Source of the DNA: DATMFV01 sp035555975
Lineage (GTDB): Bacteria > Verrucomicrobiota > Verrucomicrobiia > Chthoniobacterales > Chthoniobacteraceae
Reading direction: 5' to 3'
DNA: 64,000 nt
Assembly (NCBI GenBank): GCA_035555975.1
Contig: DATMFV010000134.1
Coordinates: forward strand, 8,304-72,303
Shown: one piece after another, positions 1-8,289 of the stretch
How the letters are laid out: each line of letters opens with the position of its first letter
How positions within the stretch are numbered: position 1 is the first letter of the stretch
The notes under the pieces: generated by a model
Database searches by the model: none
The model's input: the letters and a program-made list of their open reading frames with translations, nothing else
What the model was told of the DNA's origin: nothing
Position numbers and translations under genes: made by a program

Positions 1-1
1 C

Positions 2-1171
2 CCGGCGACGCCAAGAGCGGTGCAGGGGGTCGTTCCGATGGAATGGCAACCCCCGGCAAACCGGTTTGGCTTTCTCGTGGCGATCACCGGAGCCGGGGTC
101 AAACCCGGTAACGACTATGAATACGAAATCCGGCTCACCCCGCAGGAGGGCGAACCACTGGCGCTGGATGGAAAATTCCACACCCGGGGCGGTCCGCGCG
201 AGATCCATGTCCGCGCCGGAAGCGACGCCGCCGGTGCGGACGGAAGTCCCGACAAGCCGTTCCCCCGGCTCCAGGCCGCCCTCGACCGCGCCCTGCCGGG
301 AGATTCCGTCCGCCTGGGGGCCGGTCTTTATACCGCGCCCGCCTATCTCGCCCACGGCGGCCTGCCCGGCGCGCCGTTGACGATCAGCGGCGTCAACGAG
401 CGGGAAACCATCGTCGACGGCGGCATGGAGCCGCCCGTCCTGCTGGAACTCGACGGCGCGGACCACGTCGTCATCCGGGGAATCCAGTTTCGCTGGTTCG
501 GCAATGCCGCCATCTCAGCCACGGGAAGCACCGGCGTGACGGTCGAAAAGTGCCGCTTCCAGAACGGGGTGCCAACCCACGGCTCATCGGTCAACGGGCA
601 TGGCATTTCCCTGGAAAAAAGCCCCGGCTGGACGGTTTCGCACTGCCTTTTCACCCGGCTCGCGCATGGCGTGCTGGCGATCGAATCGCCCGCCATCAAG
701 GTCCGCCGCAACACCGCCTACCACAACCTCTACACCGCCGTTTACCTCTACCAGTCGATCACGGATTCCGAAGTGGTGGAGAATTCCTTCACCTTCACCG
801 GGAATGATTCTTTGGTGATCTATGAATCCGACCCGCATGCCCTTGCATCGTTCACCTGCGACTACAACAACTACGCCGCCGCGCTTCGTTCCGCCGCGCA
901 AGCGCGCCCGGAGAACGATTTCCAGCCGGCTTCGCGGTACGGTCGCCTCCCGCCGGGCAAGGCGATCATCAACGGCATGTTTTACTCAAGGGACGTGAAC
1001 CGGTTTTACACCCTGGAAGCGTGGCGGAAGTTTTCGGGCAAGGATGCCCACTCCATCTTTGCCGAGCCGGACTATGCCGACCCCCTGAAAGGTGATTTCC
1101 GCCTTCTGCCCGGCAGCGCAAACCTTCTGCCGGAGGGTCGCATCCTCGGAGCCGCCGGGGTCAAAAAGTAG
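2..1171 (+). CDS. right-handed beta-helix repeat protein (5' truncated by window edge)
   Basis: The reading frame is open from base 2, so the true start lies upstream; the first in-window start-like codon is GTG at 20. The protein begins with a short beta-rich segment. A DUF1565/pectate-lyase-like beta-helix follows: GSPDKPFPRLQAAL, DSVRLGAGLYTAP, then rungs such as VVIRGIQFRWFGNAAISATG and DSEVVENSFTFTG. Such proteins usually bind or cleave polysaccharides at the cell surface or outside the cell. No catalytic triad is recognisable, so lyase, hydrolase or pure binding are all possible. It is convergent with the STAS gene and lies at the edge of a glycan-degradation cluster, which fits a role in polysaccharide processing. 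Any signal peptide would be outside the window. Confidence 0.8.
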   Translation, partial: PATPRAVQGVVPMEWQPPANRFGFLVAITGAGVKPGNDYEYEIRLTPQEGEPLALDGKFHTRGGPREIHVRAGSDAAGADGSPDKPFPRLQAALDRALPGDSVRLGAGLYTAPAYLAHGGLPGAPLTISGVNERETIVDGGMEPPVLLELDGADHVVIRGIQFRWFGNAAISATGSTGVTVEKCRFQNGVPTHGSSVNGHGISLEKSPGWTVSHCLFTRLAHGVLAIESPAIKVRRNTAYHNLYTAVYLYQSITDSEVVENSFTFTGNDSLVIYESDPHALASFTCDYNNYAAALRSAAQARPENDFQPASRYGRLPPGKAIINGMFYSRDVNRFYTLEAWRKFSGKDAHSIFAEPDYADPLKGDFRLLPGSANLLPEGRILGAAGVKK

Positions 1172-1188
1172 CCGCCGCGCGTCGCCGA

Positions 1189-1569
1189 TCAGGGAAACAA
1201 CCGTTCCCCCGGCTTCTTGAGCAGCGGCCCCCAGCCGGGGTCGGCCATGGCGCTCTCCACCGAGTCAAACACATCGAAGAGGTCCATCAACCCCGCCGTC
1301 ACAAAGAGGCTGCGGATGTCGCGGCTCAACCCGGTCAGCACCATCCGCCCCTTGTGCTTGGCGAGTTCCTGGGCGGGAATGAAAAGCGCCCGGATGCCCA
1401 TGCTCGCCACGTAGGTCGTTTCGCAGAAGTCGACAATCACCGCACGCACGCCGGAGCGGATCTGTTCCATCGCCTGTTCCCGGAACTGGTCGGACCCGAC
1501 ATTGTCAAGCCGCCCCGCCACCGAAAGGACCAGGATCGGTCCCGCCGCCAAACGTTGAGTGATTTGCAT
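1189..1569 (-). CDS. STAS domain protein (anti-sigma factor antagonist-like)
   Basis: A 126-residue single-domain protein. The core VLSVAGRLDNVGSDQFRE ... AVIVDFCETTYVASMGIRAL is the STAS fold of SpoIIAA/RsbV-type antagonists, with the conserved Ser in VASMGIRAL that partner kinases phosphorylate in this family. The ATG at 1569 is chosen because the domain begins right after it; upstream codons in the frame look non-coding. It is the last gene of the long minus-strand run, 62 bp after the sulfatase. No RsbW-type kinase or PP2C phosphatase is in the window, so the partner is unknown. It probably belongs to a partner-switching or polarity circuit and may not be functionally tied to the sulfatase. 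Confidence 0.85.
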   Translation of the reverse strand: MQITQRLAAGPILVLSVAGRLDNVGSDQFREQAMEQIRSGVRAVIVDFCETTYVASMGIRALFIPAQELAKHKGRMVLTGLSRDIRSLFVTAGLMDLFDVFDSVESAMADPGWGPLLKKPGERLFP

Positions 1570-1631
1570 GCCCTGCCAATACACGCGGCACAGAGGCTCT
1601 GCAAGGTCGCTTTTGCCCCTTTTTCGCTGAG

Positions 1632-3014
1632 TCAGCCGCCCGATTCCGAGCCGCACGGAACGGCAAAGGTGTCGCCGGTCCGGTCCATCCACTCCCGGAG
1701 CCGTTCCCGCATCATCCCGAGCCGCTCCCGGTAGGCGGGATCAAAAACGTAGTTGGCGAGTTCCAGCGGGTCTTCCCCGAGATGATGCAGCAGCCAGTCG
1801 TGCCCCGGCTGCGCCACATACTTCCACCCGTCGCGCGTGACCACCCCGCGCCACGGGCGGTCCACCCGGTGCGGGTGCGTGACAGCGCAAATCTGCTGGA
1901 GAAAGGCGGCGTCCGGCTCGCCCGCACGGTCCGCCTTCTTTCCGGGGAGGCAATACCCGCTGTAATCATAACCCACCATGCCGGGAGGGGGCGCGATCCC
2001 GCAGAGCCCGAGCGAGGTGGGGGCGATATCGACATGGTTGAGGACCGCATCGGTGATGCCGACCTGCGTGTTCTGCGGGCCTCCCACCTTTCCGATCAGA
2101 AAGGGGATGCGGATCGATTCCTCCCATGGGCTGACCTTGCCCCACTGCGCATGGCTGCCGAGCATTTCGCCGTGATCAGCAAAAAAAACGATATACGTCT
2201 CCCGGTCGATATCGAACGCCTTGAGCGCCATTCGGAGACGACCGAGGTTGTCATCAAGGTTTTCAATCATCGCATAATACCCGGCGGCATCCAGGCGGGC
2301 CGCCTCCTGCACCCACGCCACGGGGGGAACATTCTCCCGCAGACGGATGGAGGCGGGGGAATAACGGGTATGCAGGTAGCCGGGATTGGTCGGCCCGACA
2401 AAGGGATCATGCGGCGGCTGCACCGAGAGGCAGGCGAAGAACGGCTGGTACGCCCGTCCGGGAGCGGGCGCGCCGACATGGCTTTTGAGATGGCCGATGA
2501 ACAGGTCGGTCAGGGAATCGGTCTCGTAGCCCGGCAGGCGCCGGGGATGTTCATCTTCGGAGCCGTAGACAAAAACCTCGTTCTGGTTGTTGTTGTTTTC
2601 ATATCCCATCCAGTAGTCGAACCCGCCCCGGCGCTCCGGCGGCACATAATGTTCGCGGCTGTTGGAACCGTCCAGATGCCATTTGCCGATCCATGCCGTA
2701 TGATATCCCGCTTCGCGAAAAGGCGCGGCGATGGTCGGAAGGGAAGGGTCGAGCGGGAGCGGGGTCCGCGTGACGCCGTTCCGGTGAGGGTAGAGGCCCG
2801 TCAACAAAGCGCCGCGAAACGGGCTGCACCATGGCGAACCGGAGACGGCGGCGTCAAAACGCCTGCTTTCGCGGGCGAGATTGTCGATATTGGGAGTGGA
2901 GACGTTCGGGTCTCCCCGGTAGCCGAGCGCCTGCGCCCGCAGTTGATCGACCAGAAACCAGATTACGTTGGGCGGTTGTTTGGTACGCAGGGAAAGAGAA
3001 GCTGTTTGGGTCAT
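1632..3014 (-). CDS. sulfatase (type I, formylglycine-dependent)
   Basis: A 460-residue arylsulfatase-superfamily enzyme that should hydrolyse sulfate esters, presumably on a sulfated polysaccharide. It has the metal-binding start NVIWFLVDQLR, the maturation motif C-S-P-F-R within GSPWCSPFRGALLTG (Cys to formylglycine), HTAWIGKWHL, and FADHGEMLGSHAQWGK with ESIRIPFLIG in the C-terminal half. The ATG at 3014 leaves no recognisable signal peptide, although its glycan-active neighbours are exported, so it may act in the cytoplasm on imported oligosaccharides. It follows the pseudopilin by 32 bp in the same minus-strand run. Maturation needs a formylglycine-generating enzyme that is not evident here: the SUMF1-like protein at 42918-43874 has no cysteine in its mature part. 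Confidence 0.93.
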   Translation of the reverse strand: MTQTASLSLRTKQPPNVIWFLVDQLRAQALGYRGDPNVSTPNIDNLARESRRFDAAVSGSPWCSPFRGALLTGLYPHRNGVTRTPLPLDPSLPTIAAPFREAGYHTAWIGKWHLDGSNSREHYVPPERRGGFDYWMGYENNNNQNEVFVYGSEDEHPRRLPGYETDSLTDLFIGHLKSHVGAPAPGRAYQPFFACLSVQPPHDPFVGPTNPGYLHTRYSPASIRLRENVPPVAWVQEAARLDAAGYYAMIENLDDNLGRLRMALKAFDIDRETYIVFFADHGEMLGSHAQWGKVSPWEESIRIPFLIGKVGGPQNTQVGITDAVLNHVDIAPTSLGLCGIAPPPGMVGYDYSGYCLPGKKADRAGEPDAAFLQQICAVTHPHRVDRPWRGVVTRDGWKYVAQPGHDWLLHHLGEDPLELANYVFDPAYRERLGMMRERLREWMDRTGDTFAVPCGSESGG

Positions 3015-3046
3015 GACAGGGTAGTATGGGGGGAAGGAGACGCCTC

Positions 3047-3697
3047 CTACCGATCCTCTTTGATCTCCACATGCCAGTCGAGATAGAGGCTGGTCACGTA
3101 ATCCTGAAGCCCTTCGGGAGGGGGCGTATCCTCTTTCCCTTCGGTGGGCCGGTAATCCTGAAGCACCACCTGTTTGGAGAGCTGCGGCACCTTTACCGTC
3201 ACGGCCGACCAGTTTCCGGGAACGTACGGTTGCGCCGATTCCAGATACCCGAAGAACCGAACGGTTTCGCCTCCGTAATAAAAATTGCAGTTCGCCTTGT
3301 AGAGTTGAACGCCGTCGGGGTTCCCGTTCGCTGCCAGCCACACCCTCCAATGCGCCGGGACAAATTCGGGCAACACCGCCCGCTCGGCCGGTCGCTTGGA
3401 ATAGCCCAGATAGGGCCAGATCCGCCCGACCAGCTTGTTGGCCTTGAAATAGGGTCCCTGGTTGGTGTTGGTCGGCCCGGGAACCGCGCCGTTGTGGTCG
3501 GCTATATGACTGGCTACCGCGATCCCGATCCCTTTAAGCGTCTGCACGCTCGCGGTTTTGCGCGTCCTCATCACCGCCGCGCGGTAAGCGACCGATGCGA
3601 GCACGACCAGCACGGCGAGCACCGCCAGCGTCACCAGCAGTTCGACCATGGAAAAGCCGGCCCGAAAACGGGTTGTTCTGGAGGAGCGGGAGGTCAT
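3047..3697 (-). CDS. type II secretion-type pseudopilin / prepilin-like protein
   Basis: A 216-residue protein with a class III (prepilin) signal: a basic leader, then the cleavage region AGFSMVELLVTLAVLAVLVV, in which F is +1 and E is +5. The soluble part (LKGIGIAVASHIADHNGAVP ... HWRVWLAANGNPDG ... LYLDWHVEIKEDR) resembles the solitary pseudopilins common near glycan-degradation genes in Verrucomicrobiota and Lentisphaerota. The ATG at 3697 overlaps the stop of the preceding CBM9-like reading frame in an ATGA arrangement, indicating translational coupling. No secretion ATPase or platform gene lies nearby, so it probably uses a system encoded elsewhere. Its exact role is unknown; display or transport of the glycan enzymes is only an inference. 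Confidence 0.85.
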   Translation of the reverse strand: MTSRSSRTTRFRAGFSMVELLVTLAVLAVLVVLASVAYRAAVMRTRKTASVQTLKGIGIAVASHIADHNGAVPGPTNTNQGPYFKANKLVGRIWPYLGYSKRPAERAVLPEFVPAHWRVWLAANGNPDGVQLYKANCNFYYGGETVRFFGYLESAQPYVPGNWSAVTVKVPQLSKQVVLQDYRPTEGKEDTPPPEGLQDYVTSLYLDWHVEIKEDR

Positions 3698-4230
3698 GGC
3701 GGGGGCGGGGCGATCAGGTTGCCGAACTTGACGGTTTGAAAGAAGCCTCCCTGCGTCGGGGAAATGGCGCTGTTGTGCGCCTTGCCGGAGAGGAAACGGG
3801 TACGGCCAATGTTCACCCCCCAGGGGGCGTCCGCCGTGGGCGGCGCGGCACCGGCCAGGCTCTCTTTGGGGATGAAAAGCTCCACGGTCCACCGGTCGCC
3901 GCCCTTGCGGGTAGCTACCTTCCAGCCGGCGCTCCACGAGACCGGGTTCTCCACCACCCGGCTGTCGGTGCATTTGTCATAGATCGCCCCCTCGGGGTTG
4001 ACCGCCACGATAAACGTGGAGCGCTCCGGCGTTTCCATGAAGAGTTCCACCAGGTCGGTGTCGTAAATGCTCTCCGAATCGCGGATGTCAACGGTGATCG
4101 CCGTCCGCAACCGCTCCATCTCCGGCTCCATGGCGGTGATGCCGACATACAGCCCGGAATCATCATCCGCCCAGCGAAACTGCACCGTGGTGGCGGGGGC
4201 CGCCTCCTCTTCGCTATAGAGATCGCGCAT
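3694..4230 (-). CDS. CBM9-like C-terminal part of the frameshifted DUF4838 protein
   Basis: This reading frame carries the pattern of a carbohydrate-binding family 9-like domain: TVQFRWADDDSGLYVGITA, ITVDIRDSESIYDTDLVELF, FIVAVNPEGAIYD, WTVELFIPKESL and GVNIGRTRFL. It has no start region of its own. The frame stays open upstream to about 4255, and the neighbouring DUF4838 reading frame (4214-6178) holds the expected start of the same domain (PQVDGDLSKPFWSAA). Removing one base from the G/C run around 4242-4252 would fuse the two into one protein of about 827 residues. The coordinates given begin at the first in-frame ATG. Treat this as the second half of a broken or mis-assembled gene, not as an independent protein. 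Confidence 0.7.
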   Translation of the reverse strand: MRDLYSEEEAAPATTVQFRWADDDSGLYVGITAMEPEMERLRTAITVDIRDSESIYDTDLVELFMETPERSTFIVAVNPEGAIYDKCTDSRVVENPVSWSAGWKVATRKGGDRWTVELFIPKESLAGAAPPTADAPWGVNIGRTRFLSGKAHNSAISPTQGGFFQTVKFGNLIAPPPP

Positions 4231-6178
4231 CGGGTAGGCAAGGGGCCCCTCCCGCAGCGCTCCAGAACGGTTTGGAGAGGTCGCCGTCCACCTGCGGGCG
4301 TCCCGCCGCGCGGGAGGCCGCAAAGTCCGGCCCCTGCCGCTGGAGCGCGGGGAAGATCTGCTTCATCGGCTCGCACTCCTCGCGGATCACCTCGATCCGC
4401 TTTGCGTAAACCGTGTCGCCCGCCTTCTCCCGGGCCTTCTCCAGCAGGGCGAAGTAGTGCTCCACATCCCCCGGGCGGACAAACCCGCCCGTCAGCGTGA
4501 TCTGCCGGGAAACCGGTCGCATCCAGACCTCTTCGGCAAAGCGGTAAAACTCCCGCATCTCTTCCGCCGCCGGGCCGAAGAAGGTGCGGCAATATTCGCC
4601 GATATAGGCTTCCAGATCGAGGTCCGGGTCCCAGTAAAGCCGGGCCTGGATGGCATAATTGAGGTGGTTGAGCCCGGGGTTGAGCATCCTCCCCGGAGCA
4701 TGGGAACACTCCACAAACTCTCCCTTGGAACGGCCCCGGAGCGCCTTCATGTCTTCCTGGAGGATCGTCGGGAAAAATGCGGGCACCCCCAGTAACTGCC
4801 CCTCCTGCCGCTCGCCTTTCACGCGGTTCTTTTTGCCCAACTGGAAGCGATAGTATTCCCAGATGTAAAACTGGCCGGAAGGGAGCTTCTTCCACCATTG
4901 TTCGCGGTCCCGGAAAAAAGCTTCCCGATCTTCAGGGAAGATCATGTCGCGGCCGCGGTGCTGACAGTAGGCGAGCGCCACATTATCGTGCATTTTCTCG
5001 ATATCCCCGGGCGGGAGCCGGTAGAACGAGTAGGCGAGCCCGAGCACCAGCTTGTCCGGGTGTTTGCGGCCGATCCTTTCCGCCGCATCGTTGACAAACT
5101 TCCAGACATAATCCGACATCCGGCCATCGCGCCCCCGTTCCTCCCGCAGCCAGCCGGCGGCCACATCGCGGTCATCCATGCTGGTAAACGCGTCCGAAGG
5201 CCCCACGGGGAAAATCGTCATCTCCGGGTACTCGGCAAAGAAATCATCTGCATACTCCGAAAGCGCCTCCGCCAGCGGCGGCGCCAGCCGGGGAAGCTGC
5301 CCTCCTTTCTGCGGGCGATGGCCGCCCCCCGGTGCCTCATGGCCATCCAGCAGACGCCCCCCGACCACTGCAAAATACTCCGGGTGCGAACCGGCCATGA
5401 ACCGGGTGATGTTGCTGGTACCGTGAGCCAGCCAGATCATCTCTTCCATCCCGAGCTTCTGCCGCTTGAACCAGAGAAACCCCTCCTTGTCGCTCTCCGG
5501 AAAACTCCACAGCATGAACCGAAGGCCGAAAGCGGGCTTCACCGAGCGATCCTGCTCCGCCGCCTTCACGGTGGCAGCGGTCGGGATGACCGTGCCGAAA
5601 TCGTAATATGGCAGATACCAGCGAACCCCGAGGCTCTCCAGAAAATCGTAAACCGCAAAGAGCGTCCCGGTCGGGTCGTAGACGGAAAACCCCATCTCTT
5701 CATTGACCCGGCGCGGGTTGTAGAGACCACTGCGCGGAATGTCCCACTTCTTTCCCGTCTTCTTCTGCCACTCCAGCGTCAGCCGGGGCAGATCGTCGCG
5801 GGAACGGTAGTCGCGCGGGACGGGGAGCGTCGTCCCGTCGCGCCCCAACAGCACCAGCGCCTTTTCCGTCGCCACCACCCGGTAGCCTTCCATCGGCAGA
5901 CCGGTCGTCTCCACCCCCAGCGCGCGCGTCCCCTCGCTCTCCCCCACATAGATGAGGTTTGGCGTCGAGCCGTCCGCTTTGGTAACGATCGGAAGCGTCG
6001 CACCGCTCATGGCCCGCAGGTGTTCCTGCAACTCCCTGGCGGCGAAGCGGACCTGCGGCAGCGCATCTTCGGCGACCACGATCTGGCTTTGCGGCTTGCC
6101 GTCGCGAACCAGCTCCACGCCTTGGGCAACGGTACAGGCCAACAGGCAGAGGATCGGAAAAAAAGAGCGTCGAAGCAT
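4214..6178 (-). CDS. DUF4838 domain-containing exported protein, C-terminus lost by frameshift
   Basis: A 654-residue frame with a Sec signal peptide (MLRRSFFPILCLLACTVAQG). Next comes an alpha-glucuronidase/GH20-type N-terminal domain (VVAEDALPQVRFAARELQEH ... LIYVGESEGTRALG), then a large DUF4838 TIM-barrel-like region (YDPTGTLFAVYDFLESLGVR, IWLAHGTSNITRFM, FYIWEYYRFQLGKKN, CSHAPGRMLNPGLNHLNYAI). DUF4838 proteins are predicted glycosidase relatives whose substrates are mostly unknown. It is a paralogue of the genes at 8290 and 10612, but its tail enters a CBM9-like domain instead of TPR-like helices. The frame hits a stop at 4214 soon after GDLSKPFWSAA, and the rest of the domain continues in the next frame (3694-4230). 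The net difference is one extra base. Homopolymer sequencing error and genuine pseudogenisation both remain possible. Confidence 0.85.
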   Translation of the reverse strand: MLRRSFFPILCLLACTVAQGVELVRDGKPQSQIVVAEDALPQVRFAARELQEHLRAMSGATLPIVTKADGSTPNLIYVGESEGTRALGVETTGLPMEGYRVVATEKALVLLGRDGTTLPVPRDYRSRDDLPRLTLEWQKKTGKKWDIPRSGLYNPRRVNEEMGFSVYDPTGTLFAVYDFLESLGVRWYLPYYDFGTVIPTAATVKAAEQDRSVKPAFGLRFMLWSFPESDKEGFLWFKRQKLGMEEMIWLAHGTSNITRFMAGSHPEYFAVVGGRLLDGHEAPGGGHRPQKGGQLPRLAPPLAEALSEYADDFFAEYPEMTIFPVGPSDAFTSMDDRDVAAGWLREERGRDGRMSDYVWKFVNDAAERIGRKHPDKLVLGLAYSFYRLPPGDIEKMHDNVALAYCQHRGRDMIFPEDREAFFRDREQWWKKLPSGQFYIWEYYRFQLGKKNRVKGERQEGQLLGVPAFFPTILQEDMKALRGRSKGEFVECSHAPGRMLNPGLNHLNYAIQARLYWDPDLDLEAYIGEYCRTFFGPAAEEMREFYRFAEEVWMRPVSRQITLTGGFVRPGDVEHYFALLEKAREKAGDTVYAKRIEVIREECEPMKQIFPALQRQGPDFAASRAAGRPQVDGDLSKPFWSAAGGAPCLPDARSL

Positions 6179-6202
6179 GGAGAGAAAAGTGTGGGGGTGG
6201 CT

Positions 6203-7021
6203 TTACCGGCGGTTGTGAAAGATTTCCGCCAGAAATTCGGTGTAATAGAGCGGTGGCGTCCCTTCCGCCGCGATGTCGAAGACTTCCGCGTGGCGACAGC
6301 CGCACGCCGCGCCCCAGGGCGGAAAATCGAGCTTCTCCACCTGCGGTTTCTGGCATTCATGCAGGGCGATGAGCGCGAGCTTGCGCTCCCACTCCGCGCT
6401 GACATCCACGTGCGTATCCCAGCGGCAGTAGTTGGCGCGGAAGGTCATGGCGGCGATGTCGTGCCAGTACAAAAGCGCCCCGGTGTAGCCGCTTTCCGCC
6501 GCCTGCCGGTACGCCTTGGTGACCAGCAGGCACGAGCCGATATGCTCCAGGTTGTCCCCCAGGTGGCCATGGCTTAAAACCGCCTCAGGCCGCGCGCCAA
6601 GAATCATCTCCGCCACGCGGGTGACCGCCTCCGGGTCTTCATGCGCGGCGAGGATCGTCGGCGTTCCGGGGGCGATTCCTTCCGGCCATTGGGTTCCGTA
6701 GTTAAGCACCTCCATCACGCCGTCGGGCCGGACGTAATGGCGTTGCAGGTAGTCGAGGTGGATCGGCTCCGTCCCGAGCGCCCGCGCGCCTGCGGCGGCT
6801 TCCAGCTTGCGCTGCGGCATCATCTCGCCGAACGGCGGGCGGCGGCGATCCACCCTCCCGTCGGGCAACAGGCGGGCCCACTGGCCGCTCATGTTGTTGG
6901 TCGTCATCACATACCGGATGGCATACCCCCGGTCGTGGTATTTGAAAAGGGTTCCCCCGATATCGAGTTCAAGGTCGTCGGCATGAGCGCCAAACGCCAT
7001 TAGCATTCGTTCTGTTGTCAT
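6203..7021 (-). CDS. PIG-L family deacetylase
   Basis: A 272-residue LmbE/PIG-L-like zinc hydrolase. The metal-site motif near the start, FGAHADDLELDIGGTL, is a variant of the family's AHPDDxE, and a second histidine-rich element LSHGHLGDNLEH follows at about residue 145. Members remove acetyl groups from N-acetylglucosamine-type amino sugars or related conjugates. There is no signal peptide, so it should act in the cytoplasm on imported sugars. The ATG at 7021 is preferred over the adjacent upstream TTG at 7024. It lies 24 bp upstream of a DUF4838 gene on the same strand. It is separated from the LacI gene by a MITE-like insertion, which may have altered its transcription. Confidence 0.9.
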   Translation of the reverse strand: MTTERMLMAFGAHADDLELDIGGTLFKYHDRGYAIRYVMTTNNMSGQWARLLPDGRVDRRRPPFGEMMPQRKLEAAAGARALGTEPIHLDYLQRHYVRPDGVMEVLNYGTQWPEGIAPGTPTILAAHEDPEAVTRVAEMILGARPEAVLSHGHLGDNLEHIGSCLLVTKAYRQAAESGYTGALLYWHDIAAMTFRANYCRWDTHVDVSAEWERKLALIALHECQKPQVEKLDFPPWGAACGCRHAEVFDIAAEGTPPLYYTEFLAEIFHNRR

Positions 7022-7029
7022 CAATCTTT

Positions 7030-7192
7030 AGGGCCTGTTCACGAATTTGCCGAAAGCGGCTGAAAGCCGCCTTTTGGCTCAAAAGTCGGTTTCTTCGGGC
7101 GTCCGAATCTCGATTCGGCCTTCCTCAGAAGCCCGATTTTGATCTCAAAATGCGTCATTTCATCCATCTTTCTCAATTCCTGAACAGACCCT
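7030..7192. mobile_element. MITE-like element with imperfect terminal inverted repeats
   Basis: The ends, AGGGCCTGTTCACGAATT at 7030-7047 and AATTCCTGAACAGACCCT at 7175-7192, are inverted copies of each other with two mismatches over 18 bp. Both ends sit at TA dinucleotides, as in IS630/Tc1-type insertions. The interior is non-coding and hairpin-rich, for example CCGAATC-TC-GATTCGG at 7103-7118. The right end overlaps the 3' end of the LacI gene, whose stop codon lies inside the element. The small size and lack of a transposase fit a non-autonomous miniature element, but no second copy exists in this window to confirm mobility. Confidence 0.5.
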
Positions 7193-8251
7193 AGTCTCCA
7201 TCACCGGGACCGGGGGCGCTGCCGTGCTTTGACGGCTGACCCATTGCGGTACGATCACCCTCCGGTGGTCCCGATCATCCAAAAGAATTTCAAACGCCGC
7301 CGCCGCCATGGCGACAGGGTCGTACTCCAGCGCACTCGACGAAACCGGTCCGGGCGTCGTACTTCCCGCCGTTCCGCTGGAGATCAGCGAGAGATCTCCC
7401 GGCACGGAAAGACCCCGCCGGGCCGCTTCCGCCATCACTTCCCAGGCGATCGTCTCGTTGCCGACCAGCACGGCCGTGCCGCGATGAGGGGTATTGAAAT
7501 AGCGCTGGGCCAGCTTCGGCCCGAGGGCGTTGCGCGCCGCAAGCGAAGCGGGGGCCGGCGGTTCCACTTCCTCAAGTTCCTCTGCCGTCAGGTTGATATT
7601 CTGCACCTGCGCCTCCACCCCCGCGCGGCGGATCGCCAGTTGCATCCCTTTCATCCGCCGTCGTTGATGGATCAGACCGGGCCGGGCGGCCAGCAGGTCG
7701 ATCCGCCGGTGCCCCAGTCGCAGCAACGCTTCCGCGGCAAGGTAGCCTTCCCGTTCCAGATCCTTCTCCACCACGCCATGAAAAAGGCGATCGTAAGACG
7801 TTGCCTGAAGAGAAACCGCCGGCACCGGCACCGTCTCGAGCATCGCAGTCATGCGGGCTTCGGGCCTCGAACCGAGGTGAACCAGCATGCCGTCCACCCG
7901 CGCCTCCACCAACCGGCGCAATGCCGCCTCCTCCACTTCCCGCGACCAGAAATGGAACTGAAGCATCAACGAGTAGTTGCGCCGTAGCGCCTCCAGCGCC
8001 AGGGCGTCGATCAGGAGCGAATAGTGCGGGTCCCAGCAGTACGGCATGATGACGCCGATGACCGAAGTCCTGCCCGATTTGAGCGAACGCGCCAGATGGT
8101 TGGGCACATACCTCAGCTTGCGCGCCGCCTCCAGCACCCGCTGGCGGGTCTCCAGGCTCACCTTGGTATTGCTGCGCCCGTTGCCGAGCGAAGCGGAAAC
8201 CGCCTGCTGGCTGATGTTGAGATACTCTGCGATGTCTTTCTGCGTTGCCAT
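7160..8251 (-). CDS. LacI family transcriptional regulator
   Basis: A 363-residue regulator. The N-terminal LacI helix-turn-helix is KDIAEYLNISQQAVSASLGN, with the hinge helix near YVPNHLARSLKSG. A periplasmic-binding-protein-like effector domain follows (TSVIGVIMPYCWDPHY, GMLVHLGSR, LRLGHRRIDLLA, GTAVLVGNETIAWEVM, PGDLSLIS). It sits in the middle of the minus-strand glycan cluster, 38 bp downstream of a DUF4838 gene, and so probably controls that cluster in response to a sugar. The last residues (about ETRVCSGIEKDG) are encoded by the right end of a MITE-like element, so the native C-terminus was probably replaced. The effector fold should be largely intact. Confidence 0.92.
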   Translation of the reverse strand: MATQKDIAEYLNISQQAVSASLGNGRSNTKVSLETRQRVLEAARKLRYVPNHLARSLKSGRTSVIGVIMPYCWDPHYSLLIDALALEALRRNYSLMLQFHFWSREVEEAALRRLVEARVDGMLVHLGSRPEARMTAMLETVPVPAVSLQATSYDRLFHGVVEKDLEREGYLAAEALLRLGHRRIDLLAARPGLIHQRRRMKGMQLAIRRAGVEAQVQNINLTAEELEEVEPPAPASLAARNALGPKLAQRYFNTPHRGTAVLVGNETIAWEVMAEAARRGLSVPGDLSLISSGTAGSTTPGPVSSSALEYDPVAMAAAAFEILLDDRDHRRVIVPQWVSRQSTAAPPVPVMETRVCSGIEKDG

Positions 8252-8289
8252 AAGGCAAGTCTCAATAAAAGCGTCTCTTTCCGCAATGG

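Noticed and set aside
1782..3086. Long open frame on the plus strand opposite the sulfatase gene
   Set aside because: It is antisense to a clearly conserved sulfatase, and its composition (Arg/Gly/His-rich without motifs) is the usual shadow of high-GC coding DNA.
4898..6577. 559-codon open frame opposite the DUF4838 and PIG-L genes
   Set aside because: It spans two conserved minus-strand genes in antisense and shows no recognisable domain.
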